Shown piece after piece: positions 33,424 through 42,507 of a stretch of 52,337 nt of DNA (positions are counted from its first letter, which is position 1; every line of letters starts with the position of its first letter). The stretch lies in the NCBI GenBank assembly GCA_012026795.1, contig VEPM01000029.1, positions 1 to 52,337 of the forward strand. Direction: 5' to 3'. The notes beneath the pieces were generated by a model that searched no databases, was not told the DNA's origin, and saw only the letters and a list, made by a program, of their open reading frames with translations. Made by a program: the position numbers and the translations under genes. Source of the DNA: Candidatus Methanoperedens sp. Lineage in GTDB: Archaea > Halobacteriota > Methanosarcinia > Methanosarcinales > Methanoperedenaceae.

Positions 33424-34173
33424 TTGGGCAAGAACGTTCTTCTTGATGATGGACGAAATATTGTAAAAAGGGCTGAAAACGCACAGGATAGAGGAGATCT
33501 TGAGCTGGCCAGGGAATTATATATCAGGGCAATTGCAAGATTCAAGAATGCAGCTGAAATTACCGATGATTTCAGTGAAATAAGTATTATCAGGAGCCTT
33601 ATAGGTTATTATCAGAGCCGCCTGGCTTTGCTTCAAAGTAAGCTGGGTACCATTGAAGTCAAAAAACCCCGGGTAGATGAAAGCTCACAAAATGATATAA
33701 CAGAGTTGTTAAAAGGAACAGGTGTAAATGAGAAGGTCTTTGAAGCGGTAATCAGAATTGCACTTGAAATAAGTACAGAAGGACGGGAAGGCCGTTCCAT
33801 TGGTACAGCTTTCCTGCTGGGAGATTCGGAAAACGTCATGGCAAAATCCCGGCAGCTTATAATGAACCCTTTCCAGGGATACAAAAGAGAAGATAAATTG
33901 ATAACAGACCCGGATATACGTGATAATATCAAAGAATTTGCACAATTGGATGGGGCCTTTGTGGTAACGGGAGATGGGGTTGTTGAAGCTGCCGGGCGCT
34001 ACATTACCCTGGATACAGGAATGGTAAAATTGCAAAAAGGTCTTGGCACGCGCCACTCTTCAGTAGCAGCCATAACCCAGAGGACTGATTCAATCGGAGT
34101 GGTTATTTCACAAAGCGGCGGTACAATAAGGATTTTCAGGCAGGGTAAGATCGTTGCAACTGTGAGACCTTAA
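33424..34173 (+). CDS. Diadenylate cyclase (DisA_N domain) with N-terminal helical domain
   Basis: 249 residues. The start is TTG at 33424. Residues 1-75 form a helical hairpin resembling a MIT/TPR-type domain (ENAQDRGDLELARELYIRAI). The catalytic DAC domain has Asp176-Gly-Ala in LDGAFVV and Arg210-His-Ser-Ser in GTRHSSVAA, the two signature motifs, so it should make c-di-AMP from two ATP. A soluble archaeal c-di-AMP synthase with this type of N-terminal domain is less usual than the plain DAC form. It follows the GerW/DUF2953 pair by about 100 bp and probably has its own promoter. Confidence 0.9.
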   Translation: MGKNVLLDDGRNIVKRAENAQDRGDLELARELYIRAIARFKNAAEITDDFSEISIIRSLIGYYQSRLALLQSKLGTIEVKKPRVDESSQNDITELLKGTGVNEKVFEAVIRIALEISTEGREGRSIGTAFLLGDSENVMAKSRQLIMNPFQGYKREDKLITDPDIRDNIKEFAQLDGAFVVTGDGVVEAAGRYITLDTGMVKLQKGLGTRHSSVAAITQRTDSIGVVISQSGGTIRIFRQGKIVATVRP

Positions 34174-34287
34174 AAACCGGACTTTATTGCAAATGGCATT
34201 GTATAGTCTTGTATGGTCTCGAAACATTCATGTTCTATATTGACCTTTGAGAACCGAAAAAAAGAAGACCTTTAAGGATGCTCACTA

Positions 34288-35586
34288 ATGGTACAAATTC
34301 GACCTTTTAAAGCAACAATACTTAATCCCCGGATGCAGGTAGATAAACTTATTTGTCCTGTTTATGATACCATAGACGCCGCAAATTACCAGAAATTCGC
34401 ACGTGAGGCAAATAACATAATCCATGTTACAACCCGAAGGAAGGATATGGACAGGGATGAATTTATTGAATATGCAGCGAAAGAACTCGACCGTTTTATC
34501 AGTTCAAAAGTACTCGTAGAAAGAGAAAAACCTGCTCTTTATATTTACGGGATTATGTATTCTCTCACCCCTGAAATACTGGCTCTTCTTCCTGAAAAAG
34601 ACAGAAAAAGCCTGTATTTTGTTTTCGGTCTTGTATCGCTTGTTAAAGTTGAAGAACTCGGAAAGGGAAATATCGTGGGGCATGAAAATATTTTTGAAGT
34701 AAATTCAAATGAACGCTACAGGTTGATGAAAGAAAGTATGATGAACTTTTCACCTATTGCTGCTGAATACAGCATGCCAGGTCATGATTTGAATAACCTT
34801 TTCGAGGAATACCTGGGTTTTAAGCGCCCGGACTTTGTGCCTGATCCGGATAAGCCTCCCGTTGTTGATGTCATCCTGGACGGCAGCCGTCATTTTTTAT
34901 GGGAGATAACCGATGAAAAATTCATCCGGAAGATCAGGAAATTGACAAAAGATCTGAGGCTTCTCATACTTGACGGGCATCACAGGTATACAGCTTCAAA
35001 TCTCCTGAAAGAAAGGGATAGTATTGAATATACGATGATGATGCTGATGGAAGGAGAGGATAAGGCTCTTTTACTTTTACCATGGCACCGGGCAATACGC
35101 AATTTCAATGAACAGGAACTTGCACAAAAAATAAGGGAGAATTTTTCAACAGACTGGGAAAGCGATACCAACGATGAGGAGTTCTATTCATGGCTCAGGA
35201 AACGCAGAAGTGAATTTGATGTTAAGCTCGGCATGTACGATGGAAAGAGATTCAGCATCCTCAGGGCTGATGAGAAAGCTGTTCATGATCTTTCAAGAGA
35301 AAAAAAAGAAATTGTTGGCCTGGATCTTATAGTTCTTCATGAATGGCTGATCAATCCTGTCATACAGGGAAAACCCGTAGATGATGTGTCTTTTAACGCA
35401 AGTCCTGCGCAAGCCATAAAGAGAGTGGACTCAAAGGAATATAAAGTTGCTTTTCTTTTGAATCCGTTCTCAATCAAAGACGTTGAGAGAAAAGCGTTTA
35501 TAGAAGGGAAGAATTTTCCACAGAAGTCAACACTTTTCCTTCCCAAGGTGGCGGAAGGGATCGTTATGAGAAAAATAAAAAGCTAA
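34288..35586 (+). CDS. DUF1015-family protein
   Basis: 432 residues. Family blocks are IRPFKATILNP, CPVYDTID near the N-terminus, LFVFGL-like YFVFGLVSL, LILDGHHRYTAS and LDLIVLHEWLINPVI. DUF1015 is a wide family with no settled biochemical function; in bacteria it is often next to phosphoglycerate dehydrogenase/serine genes, which are not here. Cytoplasmic. It has its own TATA-bearing gap and lies 114 bp after the diadenylate cyclase gene. Confidence 0.85.
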   Translation: MVQIRPFKATILNPRMQVDKLICPVYDTIDAANYQKFAREANNIIHVTTRRKDMDRDEFIEYAAKELDRFISSKVLVEREKPALYIYGIMYSLTPEILALLPEKDRKSLYFVFGLVSLVKVEELGKGNIVGHENIFEVNSNERYRLMKESMMNFSPIAAEYSMPGHDLNNLFEEYLGFKRPDFVPDPDKPPVVDVILDGSRHFLWEITDEKFIRKIRKLTKDLRLLILDGHHRYTASNLLKERDSIEYTMMMLMEGEDKALLLLPWHRAIRNFNEQELAQKIRENFSTDWESDTNDEEFYSWLRKRRSEFDVKLGMYDGKRFSILRADEKAVHDLSREKKEIVGLDLIVLHEWLINPVIQGKPVDDVSFNASPAQAIKRVDSKEYKVAFLLNPFSIKDVERKAFIEGKNFPQKSTLFLPKVAEGIVMRKIKS

Positions 35587-35692
35587 TTATTTTTGTTCAT
35601 TATTTGAAAAATACAGACTAAAGCGGTTTATGGAGGAAGAAAACAATCACTTTATATAGAAATATATGCAACTACTAATTGAGGTATGGAAT

Positions 35693-35941
35693 ATGGTTGA
35701 GTTGAGTCAAAGTGAAATAAAGAAGACTATGGCAACGTCTTTGGGAACAGCATTTGGAATAGTTATTGGTATGGTCTGGACTCAGGTTGTACTCTCAGCA
35801 TTCGCTACAGGTGGAATCCCTTTAACTACTACAGGCGGAACCTGGAGCCAATGGGGACTTTTTGTTATCACGGCTGTAGTTGTAACAGTTATATGTGTTA
35901 TTGCAATAATAATGCTGGGCAGATGGGGAGGGAAGCAATAA
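35693..35941 (+). CDS. Small two-TM membrane protein (DUF5654-like)
   Basis: 82 residues from the ATG at 35693, with TTGAGGT nine bases upstream; the longer frame starts before this ribosome site. A short charged N-terminus (SQSEIKKTM) precedes two TM helices (about 12-35 and 55-76) joined by a Gly/Thr-rich loop (GGIPLTTTGG). TATA-like TTTATATAG lies near 35652. DUF5654 proteins in archaea look like this, but I am not sure of the family. Confidence 0.65.
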   Translation: MVELSQSEIKKTMATSLGTAFGIVIGMVWTQVVLSAFATGGIPLTTTGGTWSQWGLFVITAVVVTVICVIAIIMLGRWGGKQ

Positions 35942-35998
35942 CATACCCATCTTATCCGATTTAAATCTATAGAATCAGCAGAGCTATTAACATTAAAT

Positions 35999-36658
35999 TT
36001 ATTTTAGCTTTAATATTATAAAATTTTTTTGATTCGAATAAATTATCTCAAATCCAAATTGCTTTGAGATCCAATCAAACGTTTTCATGCTGAAAAAACA
36101 AATGTGTGTTGGATCACTATGATACCACCAATTTTCAAAATCCTCTACATGGCCATGAAGTAATGTCATAACAGCAAGAAATCCTCCCTGTTTTAGAAGT
36201 GAATGTATTTTTGTCAACTCATTCCTGATATCCCTGAAATGCTCGAAAACCTCTGTAGAAATGACGAGGTCATATGATCTTACTGGAAAATCAGGATGGA
36301 AATAAAGGTCGTAGCCATCACAATCATATGCCTCTTGTTTCAGTAACTCAACCAGGACAGGTTCATCACCACACCCATAATCAAGTACTGAGCTTATGCC
36401 CGGGCAATATTGCTGTATAAGTTTTATTTTTTCCCGGAACATGTTCACATAACCTTCATTTGAAAGTATATTATTGTGAAGCGAATATCGCTTTTCTTCA
36501 TCTGTGGGCGAAAGATGGAATTGTTCAGGTACAAAGATCAGGTCACATTCATTGCAGTGGAAATAAATTCGTTTACCAGGTTTTTTGTAATCATTTTTAA
36601 ATGTTATGAGATAAAAAGTGGAATTATTACAAAGAGTACATTTTTCCGGTGAGATCAT
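35999..36658 (-). CDS. Zn-finger plus SAM methyltransferase
   Basis: 219 residues. The N-terminal CTLC...CNEC knuckle (Cys at about 7, 10, 36 and 39) precedes a Rossmann methyltransferase: SSVLDYGCGDEPVLVELLK (SAM loop), YDLVISTEVFEHF, LKQGGFLAVMTLLH. This two-domain arrangement is common in archaeal and bacterial sugar or glycan methyltransferases. Substrate unknown. It stands alone between the small membrane protein and tRNA-Val. Confidence 0.85.
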   Translation of the reverse strand: MISPEKCTLCNNSTFYLITFKNDYKKPGKRIYFHCNECDLIFVPEQFHLSPTDEEKRYSLHNNILSNEGYVNMFREKIKLIQQYCPGISSVLDYGCGDEPVLVELLKQEAYDCDGYDLYFHPDFPVRSYDLVISTEVFEHFRDIRNELTKIHSLLKQGGFLAVMTLLHGHVEDFENWWYHSDPTHICFFSMKTFDWISKQFGFEIIYSNQKNFIILKLK

Positions 36659-36716
36659 AAAGAATTATCTTTTTTAGAGAATATAATCGTTTCATTACTT
36701 GCATATTAAAATAATA

Positions 36717-36790
36717 TGGGCCCGCGGAGATTCGAACTCCGGATCCCCGCCGTGTAAAGGCGATATCATAGCCGACTAGACCACGAGCCC
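36717..36790 (-). tRNA. tRNA-Val (UAC anticodon)
   Basis: On the minus strand the acceptor stem GGGCTCG (36790-36784) pairs with CGGGCCC (36724-36718). The anticodon loop is TTTACAC with a 5-bp stem including one T-G pair, giving anticodon UAC (codon GUA). The T arm has GGAG TTCGAAT CTCC. Position 73 is A and CCA is not encoded. Confidence 0.95.
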
Positions 36791-36889
36791 AGCATGATGC
36801 TTAGATGTTGGTTGGGGTATATAGTTTTTTAGTTATAGTTCATAAAAAAACTTTAATATGGGATAAAACAATCTAAACTGGGTGAAATT

Positions 36890-37132
36890 ATGTCTCTGGT
36901 AAATAATATAATTAAGATGTTAATTGGTATAGTAATTTTGATTATTGGTATTTTATGGTATACAGGAATAGCAGGATACCTCGGCTATCTGGATAAACTT
37001 ATAGATCTATTGAAAGCCACTATTGGCCTTGTCCTTCTCTTTGTGGGTTTAATCATCGCATGGATGGGTTATGATGATTACAAGATGGATAAAGAAATGG
37101 ATAAGGAAGAAAAGAAAGAGGAATCAAAGTAA
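36890..37132 (+). CDS. Small two-TM membrane protein with charged tail
   Basis: 80 residues, GGTGA just before the ATG. TM helices at about 7-27 and 42-63 are joined by a short Asp/Lys-containing loop (LGYLDKLIDLLK), and an alternating Lys/Glu/Asp tail follows (DKEMDKEEKKEE). No family recognised. It has a hairpin, possibly a terminator, directly after the stop. Confidence 0.7.
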   Translation: MSLVNNIIKMLIGIVILIIGILWYTGIAGYLGYLDKLIDLLKATIGLVLLFVGLIIAWMGYDDYKMDKEMDKEEKKEESK

Positions 37133-37140
37133 TATTAAAA

Positions 37141-37160
37141 TTCCCGGCCATAACCGGGAA
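37141..37160 (+). terminator. Hairpin after the 80-residue membrane gene
   Basis: TTCCCGG (37141-37147) pairs with CCGGGAA (37154-37160) around a six-base loop, eight bases after the stop. The following sequence is only weakly T-rich. Confidence 0.5.
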
Positions 37161-37236
37161 CGTCATTTTGTTTGGATTGCATTTAATTTTTGTCAGAAAT
37201 ATTTAACTGAGAAGTTTGGTAAACTGAAAAGGATAA

Positions 37237-38151
37237 ATGAATATGGTGGAAGATACAGGAAAAATCATCAGTAACGGCTTTGAAACATACACAAAAAATT
37301 TTAATATTTGCATACCTTTTATTCTCAATTTTTTTATTTCTTTCCTGCTGGTGGTACTTTTGGCCGGTTTCGGATTTGCAGGTATTTTCGGATCATCTTT
37401 ATCAAACATTCAGAATGCCAAAAGTCCTGAGGAATTTGTTTCCATTCTGCTTCCACTCATTGGACAGCATATAGTGGAAATCGCTATAATAGTTATGATA
37501 ATTGTCCTGATTCTTTTCTTCATCCAGGCATATTTCATTTCAGGAGCTATCGGTATGGCAATACAGGCTACTGAATCGGGAAAATCCAACTTGTCCATAA
37601 TGAGGGATGCAGGAAAAAAGAATGTTATAAACATGTTCCTTGCAGAAATACTTTTCAGTTTACTTTCACTTGTCGGTATAATTTTCATCGTGCCTGGAGC
37701 AATGAATATTGATAGTTCTAAAATGCCAACTTCAGAAAATATCGGAGCTTTTGCTTTACTTGCAGGCGGATTTTTATTATGGGCAGCCTATTTAATTATC
37801 CTGAGCATCGTGCTGGCTGTTTTCAGATTTGCACTCGTCGCGGATAATCTGGGGCCACTAGAAAGCCTGACGGCCAGTTTATCTTTTTTTAAAAAGAATA
37901 CGGTTGAAGTAATTCTATTATTCATATTTATTTTTGTTATAGCCCTGGTTTTTATTATAATTGACCAGATAATTGGACAAATCCCGATAATCTCAACAAT
38001 ATGGCCGTATATCAGCTTTTTAATTTCATTAGCAATTATCTCGCCACTTACAACTATCTGGTGGGTTCGGCTCTATATGTCCAGAACAAACAGGAAGCTC
38101 TATTTCGATGATCTTCTCGTTCATCCTAATGACATAATTAAAAGTAATTAG
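37237..38151 (+). CDS. Polytopic membrane protein, DUF7847-like
   Basis: 304 residues, about six TM helices with a soluble N-terminal VEDTGKIISNGFETYTKNF block typical of archaeal DUF7847-type proteins related to the glycerophosphodiester-phosphodiesterase membrane domain. Later blocks: LGPLESLTASLSFFKKN and a W-rich terminal ITPLTTIWWVRLY-like helix. The second Met (37243) is an alternative start. Function unknown. Convergent with the CBS gene. Confidence 0.75.
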   Translation: MNMVEDTGKIISNGFETYTKNFNICIPFILNFFISFLLVVLLAGFGFAGIFGSSLSNIQNAKSPEEFVSILLPLIGQHIVEIAIIVMIIVLILFFIQAYFISGAIGMAIQATESGKSNLSIMRDAGKKNVINMFLAEILFSLLSLVGIIFIVPGAMNIDSSKMPTSENIGAFALLAGGFLLWAAYLIILSIVLAVFRFALVADNLGPLESLTASLSFFKKNTVEVILLFIFIFVIALVFIIIDQIIGQIPIISTIWPYISFLISLAIISPLTTIWWVRLYMSRTNRKLYFDDLLVHPNDIIKSN

Positions 38152-38186
38152 AGATGAAATTAGAGCCTGATTCAAAATTGCAAAAT

Positions 38187-38609
38187 TTATCTTTCTGCTT
38201 TGGCAGCCTCACTGAGTATATTTGTCATACATGTATTGCATGTCCTGGCATGTTCTACAATATCGGCAACAGATATTATTCCAATAAGTTTCTCATTTTC
38301 CACAACCGGAACTCTCCTGTAACCCATATCTCCAATAATTTTTGAAGCCTCTTCTATTTCCATATCAGGATTGGCTGTAACAGGGCTCTCAGTCATGAAT
38401 TCACTTACCTTGACTTTAGCCGGGTCTTTCCCCGCTGCTATTACCTTCGTAATGATTTGCCTGTCAACCACTATACCTGTTAAACGACCTTTGTCTGTAA
38501 CAAGTACTGTTCCTATATTCTCTTCTTTCATCTTATCAGCAGCTTCCTTAGCAGTAGCTGAAGAATCTACTGTGACAGGATTTTTAGTCATTTTTTCACT
38601 AACTTTCAT
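38187..38609 (-). CDS. Two-CBS-domain protein with a C-terminal Cys pair
   Basis: 140 residues: two CBS motifs (MTKNPVTVDSSATAKEAADKM and MTESPVTANPDMEIEEASKII), then HARTCNTCMTNILSEAA. CBS pairs bind adenine nucleotides such as AMP or SAM. The CNTC near the C-terminus could bind a metal or be a redox switch. It diverges from the XRE-CBS regulator at 38776, which also senses by CBS domains, so both may respond to the same ligand. Confidence 0.9.
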   Translation of the reverse strand: MKVSEKMTKNPVTVDSSATAKEAADKMKEENIGTVLVTDKGRLTGIVVDRQIITKVIAAGKDPAKVKVSEFMTESPVTANPDMEIEEASKIIGDMGYRRVPVVENEKLIGIISVADIVEHARTCNTCMTNILSEAAKAER

Positions 38610-38741
38610 AAAATCACTCCTTATTAAGAAAAATGGATTGATTGTGATATATAGATTTCGGGGATCAGGAATTATACAATAGATTTATAAATATGAGCAG
38701 CAGTAATATTTACTAAAAACTAAAATGAGGTGTCAAAAATA

Positions 38742-38798
38742 ATGTGTAATTCTTCAGGATTACCCATAGTGATTAATGTTTCTTCCAGCTCCGGATGA
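38742..38798 (+). CDS. Short upstream ORF overlapping the XRE-CBS start
   Basis: ATG at 38742 with GAGGTG nine bases upstream, 18 codons (starting MCNSSGLP, ending SSSSG) to a TGA at 38796-38798, inside the XRE-CBS gene. The downstream ATG at 38776 has no ribosome site of its own. Either this is a leader peptide coupling translation, or a missing base separates a real N-terminal extension (deleting one T near 38780 would join INV to LPAPDD). Confidence 0.35.
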   Translation: MCNSSGLPIVINVSSSSG

Positions 38799-39333
38799 TA
38801 TAAAGAAATTGAGGCTTGAACTAAATCTGACCCAGCATGTACTCGCTTCACGTGCGGGTGTAAGCCAGCCTCTTATTGCCCGCATAGAATCGGGAGATGT
38901 TGATCCCAGGCTTTCAACGCTTCGTAAAATATTCAATGTTTTTGATGAGGCACGTAAAGAAAAGATCGACGTCAGGAAAATTATGCATCCTTCTGTTATT
39001 CATACAAGTTCAGATCGTTCAGTTGAGGAGGCTGCCAGGATCATGGAAGAACATGGGTATTCACAGATGCCTGTTATCGACAATGGCGTTCCTGTCGGGA
39101 GTATATCATCTGATCAGATAGTCCGCTCAATGACAGATCATGACCTCAGGAAAGTGTCACATCTTTTCGTCATAGACATCATGGGTGACTCTTTTCCTAC
39201 GATTTCCCCGACAACAGATGCCAATACGGTTTCAAGGATACTTGAAAAGAATCCCGCGGTCCTGGTGTTAGAAATGGGTAAGGTTATAGGTGTTGTCACC
39301 AAACACGACATTATGAAGATGCTAAGGGTGTAA
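38776..39333 (+). CDS. XRE-type HTH with two CBS domains
   Basis: 185 residues. The HTH is in IKKLRLELNLTQHVLASRAGVSQPLIARIESGDVDP (about 9-45). Two CBS motifs follow (IMHPSVIHTSSDRSVEEAARI and IMGDSFPTISPTTD). Archaeal CBS-XRE proteins are nucleotide-sensing regulators. It is divergent from the CBS gene at 38187-38609 and has TATA-like ATTTATAAATA near 38691. The start lies inside a leader ORF with a better ribosome site. Confidence 0.9.
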   Translation: MFLPAPDDIKKLRLELNLTQHVLASRAGVSQPLIARIESGDVDPRLSTLRKIFNVFDEARKEKIDVRKIMHPSVIHTSSDRSVEEAARIMEEHGYSQMPVIDNGVPVGSISSDQIVRSMTDHDLRKVSHLFVIDIMGDSFPTISPTTDANTVSRILEKNPAVLVLEMGKVIGVVTKHDIMKMLRV

Positions 39334-39412
39334 AAACTCAAACTATTTCAGAGCATAGCGCAAAATCAATTTGCGGGACAATAAGCCTATATACTTAGAA
39401 ACCAATTATAAG

Positions 39413-39612
39413 TTTCCAGACCTACGAAATCTGGAAAATCGTGTTGATAGGTCCTTGCGGGAGAACGGCAACGCCAAATCGATGACCGTACAGACAACCC
39501 CAATGCGGTACACGCGATATTACCTGACACGAGGGTAACGGGGACGGACAACGGCAATAGCCAATGGGTGATATCCCTGAGTTAGTGTCAGGTTACAGCA
39601 AAATTATTTTTT
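39413..39612 (+). ncRNA. Structured RNA candidate with hairpins and ACA trinucleotides
   Basis: A stretch noticeably richer in G and C than its surroundings and without a gene-like frame, preceded by a TATA-like CCTATATACTT (39386-39396) about 25 bp before a first hairpin. TTTCCAGA (39413-39420) pairs with TCTGGAAA (39430-39437). ACCTGACAC (39522-39530) pairs with GTGTCAGGT (39585-39593), with an inner GGG/CCC (39566-39577). The region ends in TTATTTTTT over the end of the next gene. Stems are followed by ACA (39510-39512, and 39595-39597), as in H/ACA guide RNAs. The class is not proved. Confidence 0.45.
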
Positions 39613-40893
39613 CCGATTATACATTTTTTCGTTCAGGTTATGTTCATCAATAATCGATTCAAGCATAAAATACTTCTCGACAAATTTCTTCAGTTCTTCG
39701 TCGGAGATAGCTGATATGCGTTTCTCTTCATTATACAATTTCTGGATATCAGCCTGGATAGCCTTTACACGCGTATCATTCTTTTCGATCCTGATCTCAA
39801 CGTGCATCAATTCATTAAGCGCCTCTTCAACCTTGAAACGAATTACTTCAAGCCCTGAAGAATCACCTATCATCAATTCCCTCTTCCCGCCAACGACCTC
39901 TGGAGGATAAGGTTCATACGTAAACGGGTTCTTGATGATCCCCGCAGCATGAATCCCGCTTTCGTGCGCAAAAATATTCTTCCCTACAACCGATTTGTTG
40001 CGCGGGACTCGTATTCCTATCTCACTTTCCATGAATCGCGCAAATTCAGTGATGGATTTTAAGTCATATTTCTCAAATCCCTCTACTCTCTCTATCAGGA
40101 AAAGAGCTATCTTTTCAAGCTCTGCATTCCCTGCACGCTCTCCTATCCCGAGGAAAGTAAGGCTTGACCAGTTTGCACCGTACCAGTATCCTGCAATGGA
40201 ACACGCTACCGACATACCAAAATCATCGTGGATGTGGGTTTCGATATTTTTTGTTCCGATCTCCAAAAGCCGCTGTGTAATGTGAGGAATACCGTATGGC
40301 TCATCCACCCCTGGAAATGGTATTCCGAAGCCAACAGTATCGCAAAGCCGGATGATGCAATCAGGATCGATCTCAAGAAGTTTCCGGATAAGAGGGAATA
40401 CGAAACCTTCGTTATCAGCGCGTGTCATGTCCTCTATATGCGCTCTTGTTTTGAGGCCATGGTCAACTGCATACTGTAATGCATCGGTATATTTCTGTTC
40501 GGCTTCTTCCCTGCTCTTAAGACCCATTTTGTCAATGACATGTGAATCCGAAACAGACATCAATATACCTGTTTCCTTGATTCCGTCCATGCTCAGGACA
40601 AAATCGATGTCCTTGGGATTTGCCCTTGCCCATCCTGTCACTTCAGGGAATTCATATCCCCTGTTAAGCATTTCCCTGGCAGCTTCCCTGTCCCGGTCGT
40701 TAAAGACAAAAGTTTCAAGTTTCTCGATCCCGATCTTATGAAGATATTCATATATTTCGGTCTTATGCCGTTTTTTCATCACAATTCCTGGCATTTGCGA
40801 GCCGTCCCGGATCGTACTGTCGCTTATAAAGATATCCTGTCCCATGGGCAGCTTGATTTTTGGTAAATCCTCGTATGATCTGTATATTTTCAT
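39604..40893 (-). CDS. HMGL-like enzyme, homocitrate synthase / Re-citrate synthase family
   Basis: 429 residues. The catalytic TIM barrel shows DSTIRDGSQMPG (acyl-CoA and metal site), ARANPKDIDFVL, THIHDDFGMSVACSIAGYWYGA (metal-binding His pair) and LGIGERAGNAELEKIAL. The C-terminal domain is short, without a clear regulatory LeuA domain. The family condenses acetyl-CoA with a 2-oxo acid: 2-oxoglutarate (homocitrate, as in AksA/NifV), or oxaloacetate (Re-citrate synthase). The motif set fits the group with Re-citrate synthase candidates, which would matter for a Methanoperedens-like archaeon, but the sequence alone cannot decide. Confidence 0.8.
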   Translation of the reverse strand: MKIYRSYEDLPKIKLPMGQDIFISDSTIRDGSQMPGIVMKKRHKTEIYEYLHKIGIEKLETFVFNDRDREAAREMLNRGYEFPEVTGWARANPKDIDFVLSMDGIKETGILMSVSDSHVIDKMGLKSREEAEQKYTDALQYAVDHGLKTRAHIEDMTRADNEGFVFPLIRKLLEIDPDCIIRLCDTVGFGIPFPGVDEPYGIPHITQRLLEIGTKNIETHIHDDFGMSVACSIAGYWYGANWSSLTFLGIGERAGNAELEKIALFLIERVEGFEKYDLKSITEFARFMESEIGIRVPRNKSVVGKNIFAHESGIHAAGIIKNPFTYEPYPPEVVGGKRELMIGDSSGLEVIRFKVEEALNELMHVEIRIEKNDTRVKAIQADIQKLYNEEKRISAISDEELKKFVEKYFMLESIIDEHNLNEKMYNRKK

Positions 40894-41039
40894 GGGCTGA
40901 CTGATTGTTATCAGGATTTATATTACTTGTGGTTTTTCATCTTTCAAATGACAGGGGAATCAAAATTGAACGAAATTAAATCAAATTTAATCAAAAACTT
41001 TATAATAAATGCAAACTAAACGAATAACGGTGATAATTT

Positions 41040-41438
41040 ATGGTGAAAATGCCTTCAGATATAAAGGATATTGTCGCAAAGCAAAAACCGTTGCCTATAG
41101 CGACAGCAGATAAGAGTGGGAAACCCAACGTAGTATTTGTTACAATGTGGAAGATACTTGATGATGAAACAATATTATTTGTGGATAATTTCTTCAACAA
41201 GACACGAAAAAACATTGAAGCAAATCCCAATATGGCGATCGTTGCTTATGATGGCGACGCCAAGAAATCCTACCAGATAAAAGGAACTGTGGATATAGAG
41301 AATAAAGGGGAAAGGTTTGCAAGCGCCAGAGAAATGGCAGATTCGAAGAAATTACCAGGCAAGTCCGCACTCATATTCCATGTGAAAGAGATATACGACG
41401 CAACATATGGTCCGAATGCAGGGAAAAAACTTGCTTAA
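41040..41438 (+). CDS. FMN-binding split-barrel protein (PNPOx-like)
   Basis: 132 residues. The pyridoxamine-phosphate-oxidase-like split barrel shows PLPIATADKSGKPNVVFVTMW, ILFVDNFFNKTRKNIEANPN and MAIVAYDG blocks. Such small proteins bind FMN or F420 and reduce a range of substrates; the exact role is unknown. The second in-frame Met at residue 4 is an equally good start. TATA-like TTTATAATAAA (about 41001) is about 30 bp upstream. Confidence 0.85.
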   Translation: MVKMPSDIKDIVAKQKPLPIATADKSGKPNVVFVTMWKILDDETILFVDNFFNKTRKNIEANPNMAIVAYDGDAKKSYQIKGTVDIENKGERFASAREMADSKKLPGKSALIFHVKEIYDATYGPNAGKKLA

Positions 41439-41475
41439 ACACTAAACAGGTTTTTTCTATTTTCTTCTTACTCCA

Positions 41476-42507
41476 TTGTCAAACATTAAGACCAGAACGG
41501 GCATTATTTACCATCCCGATTACCTGAAACATGATACAGGACTACATCCTGAGAGAAAAGAGCGATTGCTTTCAGTAATGGCCCACCTGAAAGAAACAGG
41601 TATGCTGGAGAAGCTGGAACTGGTCGAGCCAGGGCGTGCGCGAGTTGAAGAAATCGAGTATATACATCCTAAAGATTATATCGAAAAAGCCAGGAGATAT
41701 TCCGAACTTGGGATGCCTCTTGACCCTGATACTGTTTTATCCGGGGATTCATATGAAGTAGCACTTCTTGCAGCGGGAGGGGCCATAACAGCTGTTGATT
41801 CTGTTATCGATGCACTTGATTCTTCATTCGCTCTTGTAAGACCGCCAGGGCATCACGCAACCCCAAACAGGGGAATGGGATTTTGCATATTCAACAATGT
41901 CGCCATTGCGGCTCGCCATGCCCGGAAAAGGGGTAAAAAGCGTGTGCTGATCGTGGACTGGGATGTGCATCACGGGAACGGGACACAGGATGCGTTTTAC
42001 GATGATCCGTCGGTATTGTATTTTTCAACCCACCAGTATCCGCATTATCCTGGTACCGGATGGCTCGATGAAACAGGTACTGGCGATGGGGAGGGATATA
42101 ACATTAATGTGCCTCTACCTGCAGGAACAGATGATTCAGGTTTCATCGCTGCATTTGAGGAGATACTTGTCCCGGCAGCTCGTGAATTCCATCCTGACAT
42201 CGTGTTGATTTCAGCGGGTTTTGATGCATGCAATAAGGATGGGCTTGCCCAGATGCGAATGAGCGTGGAAGGTTTTTCTGTTCTGGCATCTGTTGTAAGA
42301 TCGATTGCCAGGGAGAACTGCGGTGGAAAAGTAGCTGCGGTACTTGAAGGAGGTTACAATCTTGATCTTCTTGCGCATTGTGTTGCGGCAGTTCTGGATG
42401 TATTCATGGGAAAAGAAACGCAAAGAAAACAGTATGAGGTAACTCCCCAGGTAAGGGCCCGATTAGATGAAGTAAAGAAAATTCAGCGAAAATTCCGGGA
42501 TCTTTAG
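41476..42507 (+). CDS. Class II histone-deacetylase-family amidohydrolase
   Basis: 343 residues, TTG start. The zinc deacetylase fold shows [16 protein letters not shown] (catalytic His pair), [11 protein letters not shown] (zinc ligands), [10 protein letters not shown] and [11 protein letters not shown]. In archaea these act on small acetylated molecules such as polyamines or on chromatin proteins. It follows the FMN protein by 37 bp. It is the last ordinary chromosomal gene before the mobile element. Confidence 0.93.
   Translation: MSNIKTRTGIIYHPDYLKHDTGLHPERKERLLSVMAHLKETGMLEKLELVEPGRARVEEIEYIHPKDYIEKARRYSELGMPLDPDTVLSGDSYEVALLAAGGAITAVDSVIDALDSSFALVRPPGHHATPNRGMGFCIFNNVAIAARHARKRGKKRVLIVDWDVHHGNGTQDAFYDDPSVLYFSTHQYPHYPGTGWLDETGTGDGEGYNINVPLPAGTDDSGFIAAFEEILVPAAREFHPDIVLISAGFDACNKDGLAQMRMSVEGFSVLASVVRSIARENCGGKVAAVLEGGYNLDLLAHCVAAVLDVFMGKETQRKQYEVTPQVRARLDEVKKIQRKFRDL

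Noticed and set aside
36717-36790. tRNA-Val as integration site of the element at 42.5 kb
   Set aside because: It is about 6 kb away with several chromosomal genes between and no repeat of its 3' end was found at the element.
39413-39612. RNase P RNA or SRP RNA
   Set aside because: None of the conserved core sequences I know for these RNAs (for example the P4 GAGGAAAGUCC type or the SRP GGAAG loop) is present.
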